Under the pieces are notes generated by a model, which worked only from the letters and a program-made list of their open reading frames with translations, had not been told where the DNA came from and did not search any database. From Gnetum montanum (lineage: Eukaryota > Streptophyta > Gnetopsida > Gnetales > Gnetaceae): 64,000 nt of DNA. Every line of letters starts with the position of its first letter. The first letter of the stretch is position 1. The position numbers were made by a program, and so were the translations under genes. Positions 57,481-64,000 of this stretch are shown in pieces. The stretch spans positions 1-64,000 of the forward strand of contig MNCI01033649.1 of assembly GCA_015680685.1 (NCBI GenBank), given 5' to 3'.

Positions 57481-57752
57481 ACTTAGTACACCTTACCTCT
57501 ACCTCTAGCAAGGCCCTCGCATGGATGCAAGGTTAGGCTACGTGCCTGCAAAACCCTTGGTGTTCCAGTTGTTGATGTTTCGATCATTACAATTCTTAGC
57601 ACTAGAAGGAGGGTCATGTCATTTCCTTCTTTGCATGTCATTATGGTTGTCTTCACATGCTCTCTACACCCTTGTTTGATCCCATTTTTGGTCTCCCTAA
57701 GACCCCATGTAACAACCCAAATTGCACCATTCTCCACATTTTTCTAAGTCTT

Positions 57753-57774
57753 CACTCTCTATGTGTAGAGAGTG
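57753..57774. repeat. 9-bp hairpin in G leader
   Basis: CACTCTCTA / TAGAGAGTG with loop TGTG, a perfect stem. It contains the same GAGTGTAGT-type motif as U3. Confidence 0.8.
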
Positions 57775-57819
57775 TAGTAAGTGAAGAGCATAGTTGGTGT
57801 GGGTCATAGTATCCATACT

Positions 57820-58095
57820 TAGCATTTTTTTTGTAGTTTTACATGTAGCCATTCTTTTAGCATATTTGTACTTAGTCATTTTTTCTGCATTTTTATACTT
57901 AGCCATTTTCTGCTATCGGTAGACTTAACCATTTTTCTACATTTTCATACTTAGCCAAATTTTCATAGTTTCATACTTAGTCAATTTTTTGTAGTTTTAT
58001 ACTTAGTCAGTTTTTTGAAATTTCCAAACTTAGCTATTTTTTTTATTAGTAGACTTAGGCATTTTTCTACGGTTTTTAGAGTTAGCTGTTTTTTT
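57820..58095. repeat. About ten degenerate 27-bp tandem units
   Basis: Unit consensus close to CTACATTTTTATACTTAGCC followed by ATTTTT. Copies are marked by ACTTAGYCA at spacings of about 25-30 bp, ending in a T run (58089-58101). It lies in the G leader, upstream of gag. Confidence 0.8.
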
Positions 58096-58389
58096 TTTTT
58101 CTTTTGCAAACAACAACTCTTACAACCCAATCTGTAAACATAAATCCAGATCAACCTTCCACATCGGTGTCTAACACATTTGATACCACAATCCATCCAA
58201 AGTGTCCCATGCTAAGTCATGAACAATAAAATTTTTTTTGTACCAAAATCTAAGTAGGACTACCCATGAATTGCCTCAACTTAGAGACAAAATAGGACTA
58301 TGAATGAGTACACTAAAACAAAAAATAGTACAATCCCTCCTCATTCAACATAATCCCACTCACGGAGTCCTATCACTAGTTGCTATTCC

Positions 58390-60770
58390 AACTCATCCAT
58401 GCAAACAAGCATGATGCAGGGACAACCTACAAGGAAGCCTCATACGAGGAAGAAGATCAATTTGAGGCCTACTCCAAATGCGAGAGCCCTCTTTACATCA
58501 TCTTTTAACAACCACTTCCTAGTACAATCCCTCCTCAATTCAGTTCATCCATCCTCTCCGAGATGGTGACCATGCTAGTTCATCCTTCCTTACAAGCAAC
58601 TATTGCACTTGCCCAACCCTTTGCTCACATAGGGCCATCTCGATGCCCTAAATGATTCAGGCATCCTATGTCCTACTTATGTCATTTATGCCCTTGACAT
58701 CAATCCAACCCACATGTCTGTGACCTACCTTGGTCACCACGTCCATCGCTCAACCAATGCATCAACTACATCCATCTACTATGACATTAAATTGGCAACA
58801 ACCGTTTGCTATGACGTTAAACTAGCAACAACCATCCTCTACAACGTTAAACTTGAAAAATTTTCAATTACCAATCCAACCCTTTGCCATGCAATGAACA
58901 TAATCCTAGCCAATGCAATTGGCTCGCACATCCCTAAGCTTGGATCAAGCATTCTAGTTGATCCAAAGTTTGACAGAGGAGATCAACCAGCTTAAGGTCA
59001 CCTCCTTTGAAACCATCAAGGTGGTGGACTTCTACCAGGATGATCCCATAATTCCTTCAATCCCACCACTAACTCTTCCAACTAGGGTCTTGTTGCCTCA
59101 ACTCATTAAGTACAATGGTGAGGGGGACCCCAATGCATAGTTTGTCACATTTAGGTCTAAGTGCCTACTTTTGTAAGCATGGTCGCATGCCATCATGTGC
59201 ATCTTCCCAATGTCTCTCACTAGCAAGGCCTTAGACTAGTACCATTCATTACCTAGGGCCTTAATCTCTTCTAAGGAGGATCTCCTTAGCTAGTTTGTAA
59301 CACGCTTTAGGTACAACCTAAAACTTGAAGCAACTCTTGATCAACTCATGCAAGTTAGGTAGGGGTCTTTAGAGCCTGTGGCCAAATTCATCCAATGATG
59401 GAGTGCCACCTTGCAATAAATCTGTGATCCACTGGCAGAGACTCATCTATTGGCCATTTTTAAGGGTGTAGTCAATAACTTTATCAAGTCAAAACTATAC
59501 TACCTAGCCCCAAATTCTCTCAACCAATCCTTTACCTAAATGAAGGACATAGAGGAGGTAGCGCAAGAAAGCAACGATCCAACCTACATGGCCTATAAAA
59601 ACCAACACACATACAAGCAAAACATAATAGTGGAAATAATAGCCAAACCTACAAAAGCAACCAACTAAGGCCCAAAGGCTAAGCAGCCAAAGGCCTTGAC
59701 ACATAAAGCTATCAACTCTAGCACCAACTTGTCCACATCAGTAGGAGCCACAGTGCGAGCCACTATAAGGCCCCACTTTGAGTGTAAAAATTGTTCAAAG
59801 TACACCCCATTTCCACTGAAACCCTCAAAGTTGTTAGATCAACTCTTGAAGGATAAGAAAATCTAACACAAATGAGTATCAAAAACTGCCCGCTAATGGC
59901 ATGATAGGCACTACGAACTACTAAGGAATCCCACCTCAGTAATACCAAATGAGCCCCCAGTCTCAAAGCACTTTTGACTAAACCAATTTTGTCACTACCA
60001 CCAGATGTTTAGTCACAGCATGAACAACTATTAGGCTTTGCAAGATGACTTGCAAAGTATGATAAAAATGGGCAAACTGATGCTTGATGCAATAAGCTAA
60101 TCCAAGCAAATGACGCCCCCTACATAATAAATTCCATTAACATAGGAGGAAAGTCTAAACCTACATAGAAACCTTTTGTGATCCAAGTGCCTCCTATTAA
60201 GGCAAGGATTCCCTCGACCTCCACAAGTAAGAGGCCTTACTTATGATCAAAGTGTCACCTCGGGTATTCACAACACCCTTTATGATCAAGGTTCCACACC
60301 AACTATCTACTAAGACATTAAACTAGCATGACACTACATCAATAACTGCTAAGCAACCTTTTGTCATCAAGGTGTCACAACAAGTTGGCCCTACAACTAC
60401 TTCCAAACCACCATTTTATATAAGGATGCCACAGCGTGATGGCCCCTCACCTACTGAAAAGCCAATAGTGGGCAATGTGTTGGTCTCTTCTCCTTCAAGC
60501 ATCAACCCCACTAGCAACCTAGGTAGGCCTACCAAATGACAATGCAAGAGGCTGATCAAGCATCTTGCAAATCCCATGGCCGAAGCAAAGATCATAACCA
60601 ACAAGCTGCAATTGAACATTAGGGACCCTATCCCTAAGCAGGCCAAACAACCCATGTGTAAGTCCCCTCCACAAGAGATCCATCTCTTAAGCTACATGAA
60701 GGAGGTCAAGGCTAACACAATGATTGATGACAAGGACTTCATAGTTGCACTAACCAAGTTAAAATAATGC
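58390..60770 (+). pseudogene. G gag, decayed
   Basis: An acidic leader begins near 58390 (Y-E-E-E-D-Q-F-E-A-Y). After frame changes, the open stretch 58958-59140 has T-E-E-I-N-Q-L-K-V, V-D-F-Y-Q-D-D-P and Y-N-G-E-G-D-P-N-A. It goes on with T-F-R-S-K-C, S-L-T-S-K-A-L-D, F-V-T-R-F-R-Y-N-L-K-L-E, and E-T-H-L-L-A-I-F-K-G-V-V, the classic Ty3 gag core of Tat type. A Thr/Ser/Ala-rich tail has C-K-N-C but no full knuckle. Stops are mostly TAG or TAA at Gln/Trp-like sites. Confidence 0.82.
58779..58860 (+). repeat. Three exact-spaced 30-bp repeats in G gag region
   Basis: Starts at 58779, 58809 and 58839: CTATGACATTAAATTGGCAA and relatives. In one frame they encode Y-D-I-K-L-A-T-T-V-C, Y-D-V-K-L-A-T-T-I-L and Y-N-V-K-L-E-K. 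This is not the frame of the gag core, so the repeat may be non-coding in origin. Its core TTAAACTAGCA recurs at 60316-60328, 61864-61905 and 62103-62344. Confidence 0.85.
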
Positions 60771-61600
60771 TCAATAAAAAAACATAATGCTAAGCTTGTA
60801 TGACTTGGTCATGACCTCATTTGCTCACTGCCAAGTGCTAGCTAGGATGTTGGCCTCCATTCCTATCATGGAGGACATCCTTATAGATAAGGTATCCATT
60901 CATGTAGTGATGTTTCCTCCTATGTTACAATAATTAGGTCCAACATCCTTGTCCTTTCCCAACAAAGTAGTCAAGGTCAACTTCAAATGAGGAAAAGTCA
61001 CAATAGCTCCATTATCAATTAGCATACGCATTGAGTAATGCACTATCCATAGGATGCATGTTGTTGATGGTGCAACAACAAATATAGTTTTGTACTCCAT
61101 CATTGACAAGCTAGGCCTAATAGATGAGATCAGGCCTACTAAAATCATGTGTCTAAAATCCTTCAATGGATCATGTGTCAATGTCAATAGTACAATTAAC
61201 ATTACCTTCATGATAGGAGAGTAGTTCCCCACCTCTAGAAAATTCACAGTCATAGAGGAGATGCCAGGCTTCAACATGATCCTAGATAGGCCTTGGCTAG
61301 CTTAACTACAAGCCATATTCTCTCCTATCCACCAAGAAGTCCACCTTCCATATGAAGGTGATCAAGTTATCATCTATGGTGATAACGTCTCCCCTCTGGC
61401 TATCCACCACATAGACATGGGCCAAGTGTCAGAGGTAAAGTTTCTTGGTGGTACACTTGTGGAAAGCAACACAACGCCTAAGGCTTACACACTTGAATAA
61501 GTGGTTGAAACCAAGAACCTCCTAGAGGACCCTAAGCCCCTAAGCCTTGTGTGCTTCCTAATCCATACCTAGTTAGGAAGCAACTATGTGACCAAGACTT
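60771..61600 (+). pseudogene. G protease and following linker
   Basis: H-V-V-D-G-A-T-T-N-I-V near 61047 stands where V-D-x-G-A is expected, so one residue seems missing. I-D-K-L-G-L, C-L-K-S-F-N-G-S, E-E-M-P-G-F-N-M-I-L-D-R-P-W-L-A (61290, with Asp for the Gly of L-G-R-P-W-L) follow. A linker with G-D-N-V-S-P-L-A-I-H-H and K-F-L-G-G-T-L-V ends near 61600. The pol region that should follow is absent. Confidence 0.8.
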
Positions 61601-63381
61601 TCCCTTGGCAAAAAATGCACTTGGTGTCTTCTTACCCCTTGCCTCCATATGCCATGCATCTTTGGTTTGAACTTACATTGCATTTCTTCATGCATTTACA
61701 TTTTGCCTGCATACTTAGTTTACACACTGCTTTTCTTTGTTTATGCATTTCTGCTTTGTTTATGCATCCATCCACTTAGCTTATTCATTACATTTGAAAA
61801 ACATCAAAAACACATAAAAATCAAAAAAAATCATAAAGCTACAAAAACACATGACCCAAAAAGGCCTTAAACTAGAAATGGCCTAAAATGGCCTTAAACT
61901 AGCAATGCCCGAAATGGCCTTATGGCCCAAAATTATCACTTTTCACATTGGTTTCCTTTCACTTGTGCACACTAATATTATTACATAGTTGCCACTTGAT
62001 GTTGTTTTTCTAGTTGATTTTTGCAAGATCTTACAAGCACACAACATGGCTATGCATGCAACACTGTACCTCATCGAAGCAAGGTAACCACATAGCTCAT
62101 TCGCTATGATGCTAAATTGGCACAAATAGTCTACTATGACCATAAACTAGTGAACAGGTTGTCCACTATGGTACTAAACTAGCATAGCTTGTCCTTGGAT
62201 CATGATGTTAAACTAGCACAACATCGATCATCTTCTATGGCATTAAACTAGCACCTAGTAGTCTACTAGGGCTATAAACTAGCACATCATGATTTGCCAA
62301 GATCCTAAATTGGGTTCACAGTATGCTAGGACCTTAAACGAGCATTTTTCTAATTTTGGAGCACTTACTGTCAATGCAACCTTTGGGGCACTTGCAACAT
62401 CATCACACTAGCACTTTTACTAGCTTCCTATGCACTTACCACTAGATCAACTTTTCATGCATCTTCGCATCTGGCATTTCACTTATTCACATTTTGTGGT
62501 TTTCTTATCTTCTCAAAGTTGTGTTTGTAAGATGAAGTGCTAAAGGTGGTCATGCAAAGGTGCTTCTCATCGCAACAACAAATTATCACATTGGTCCGAT
62601 GTGCATGATTGGGCTAGCAAAGCCAGTCTAGAGTGCACATCCCCCTCATCTTAGTTTAGACTATGCACATTCACTTCCACATTCCCATACCCTCTTGCAT
62701 TTTCCACATTCCCCTACATGTAAACCCTTTGATGTATACACACTGTAAATGCACATGGCATCCACTTTTCACATCACACCGCAGAACCCATGGTAGACGT
62801 AACACAACTTGTTCCATGGGGAGCCATTGTTGGTTGGTCAAAGCCAAAGAGGATGTAATGCAACTCATCCTAAGGAGGAAACACTTGTCCAATAGACACA
62901 ATGAAATTGCATCAAAACAAAACCCATCTACTTGATGGCCAACACCTTGCAACTAGCATTTAGCAATGTGCAGAACCAAACGTTTGTTTGCTCCAATAAA
63001 AAAAGAATGGGGGAAAGCACATTGCCAAGCAAGCACATTGCAGTTTCATAATCAACCCAACCTTGAATCCACCTTAACTCTCTAATGATCACTCTAACGA
63101 GAGATCAATGTTTCAAGGGCAAGCCACCTCATGCCATGGTCATCGTCAGTTGTGCTGACTTCACATCTTGCATCATTGTATGCATTTCATCTCTCCTATT
63201 TGAATTTCATTTCCCTTACATTGCTTACACCCTTTTCCCTTAGCATACCCTTACCCACAACACTATTGAATGTGGTGGAACGACACTCAATCAATACCAA
63301 TGAGTGATGTTGGTGCCATGTCTGCTATGGTGTTTTTTGTTCTTTGTCGATGTCTCTTAGGCCACTCCTCCAAATGTCAAT
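61601..63381. other. G 3' non-coding region
   Basis: No pol or other coding pattern. Contains the TTAAACTAGCA motif clusters at 61864-61905 and 62103-62344, and C/A-rich sequence at 62660-62800. The rest shows nothing recognisable. Confidence 0.6.
62103..62344. repeat. About eight degenerate units of CTATG..TTAAACTAGCAC
   Basis: Starts near 62103, 62133, 62165, 62198, 62234, 62265, 62300 and 62326, spacing about 30-33 bp. It is the same unit as in the gag region at 58779-58860. Confidence 0.8.
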
Positions 63382-63390
63382 AAAGAAGGG
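63382..63390 (+). other. G polypurine tract
   Basis: AAAGAAGGG, four bases before the 3' LTR start TGAAACACC. Confidence 0.65.
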
Positions 63391-63394
63391 CCAA

Positions 63395-64000
63395 TGAAAC
63401 ACCACAAAATTTTGGGTCCTAGCATCTCAGCTAAAAATTTGGCTAAGTGTCAAAATGATGGCACTTTGCCCAAATTTTTCTAAGTGTTGAGTGTAGTCAA
63501 CTTAAACTACTGGATTTGCAAAATTTTTCTAAGTGTTAGAATGATAACACTTTTTACAAATTTTTCTAAGTGCTGGGACTACACTCTCCACTATAGTAGA
63601 GCATAGTCAACTTCAATGGCCAACTTTCTATAATTATGGCTAAGTGTCTGAATGAGGTCATTAGTTACAAAATTTTTCTAAGTGTTGAGACTACACTCCC
63701 ACTACCCCAACTACCCTCTAGAGTGTAGTCAATGTAGTCAGCATGGAACATCAAGTTTGCAAAATTTTTCTAACTTCTTGGACTATGCTTTACGAGCATA
63801 GCAAGGGGTGAGCATATTAACTAGAGTTAGAAAAATTTTCAAACTTTTTCTGGCTGTCTCTAGACTTAGAAAATTTACTAAATTTTTCTGGTTGGCCATG
63901 CGTGCCCAGCCTAACTCCATGTCCCAACTACCCCAGAGTGTAGTCCCACCTACTGCATCACTACATGGCACTAGATCCACATTTTGGGCTAACCCTAGCC
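63395..64000 (+). repeat. G 3' LTR, first 606 bp
   Basis: TGAAACACCACAAAATTTT onward matches 56259-56861 with scattered C/T and G/A changes. Runs off the window. Confidence 0.88.

Larger units (their letters stand above)
56259..64000 (+). mobile_element. Element G: gag-PR-only LTR element, 3' end outside window
   Basis: The LTR start T(A/G)AAACACCACAAAATTTT at 56259 recurs at 63395 and both copies run alike for about 600 bp to the window end. The interior has gag (about 58390-60770) and protease (to about 61600), then 1.8 kb without RT, RNase H or integrase. F is the same family in the opposite direction. G was inserted into H2's 3' LTR. GCTTC (56254-56258) is the presumed target duplication; its partner is out of view. 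Confidence 0.82.

Noticed and set aside
57174-58196. Short ORFs in the G leader
   Set aside because: They run through degenerate tandem repeats and T runs and carry no recognisable motif.
61588-61870. Hydrophobic ORFs resembling membrane segments after G protease
   Set aside because: Composition comes from T-rich non-coding sequence; two overlapping frames look equally hydrophobic and neither has a homolog in F.
1-64000. tRNA, rRNA or other structured RNA genes
   Set aside because: None was recognised; the only tRNA-related sequences are retroelement primer sites complementary to a tRNA 3' end.

Overview
The window looks like intergenic heterochromatin from a large, repeat-rich plant nuclear genome. 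No intact cellular gene was found. Nearly everything recognisable is an LTR retrotransposon of the Ty3/gypsy OTA type, broken by in-frame stops, frameshifts and nested insertions. CpG is depleted and many stops look like C-to-T decay, as expected of heavily methylated old repeats. A conifer or other gymnosperm would fit, but the species cannot be told from sequence alone.

Left block (1-17470): a three-deep nest. A decayed Tat-like pol element (H1, +) was entered by element A (-, LTR 10713-11712), and A's gag was then split by element B (+, 1757-10242). B has both LTRs and a perfect 5-bp target duplication TAAAT. B holds a gag remnant and a second decayed ORF resembling the 'putative plant transposon protein' (Transposase_32-like) family followed by a coiled coil. 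A 1.57-kb inverted duplication bounded by single Ns disturbs B's middle.

Middle block (17471-38430): 3.4 kb with nothing identifiable, then a gag-PR remnant (D, +), then element C (-, 23659-29937, target duplication CTAGC), a gag-PR-only element with an assembly gap and a second inverted duplication. C sits inside what looks like a decayed multi-exon gene (P, +, about 29943-31709) with 78-93 bp GT-AG introns. Element F (-, gag-PR) follows. Next come non-coding sequence and a U3-like motif array.

Right block (38431-64000): element E (-) carries gag, PR, RT, RNase H and integrase, an LTR and a tRNA-Asp-type primer site. It is the only element of the A-E gag family here with pol. H2 (+, 47705-56258) is a second Tat-like element with an RNase-H-like domain placed before RT and an extra decayed ORF after integrase. 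Its 3' LTR is cut by element G (+, 56259 to beyond the window), a gag-PR-only element whose LTR and non-coding parts are full of short inverted and tandem motifs.

A, B, C and E share the primer site (where visible), TGAT...ATCA LTR ends, a doublet in U5 and an array of GATATC-centred palindromes just upstream of the TATA box. The array differs in copy number between the two LTRs of the same element in both B and C. Several single Ns mark assembly joins flanked by duplicated sequence, so structures touching them should be treated with caution.
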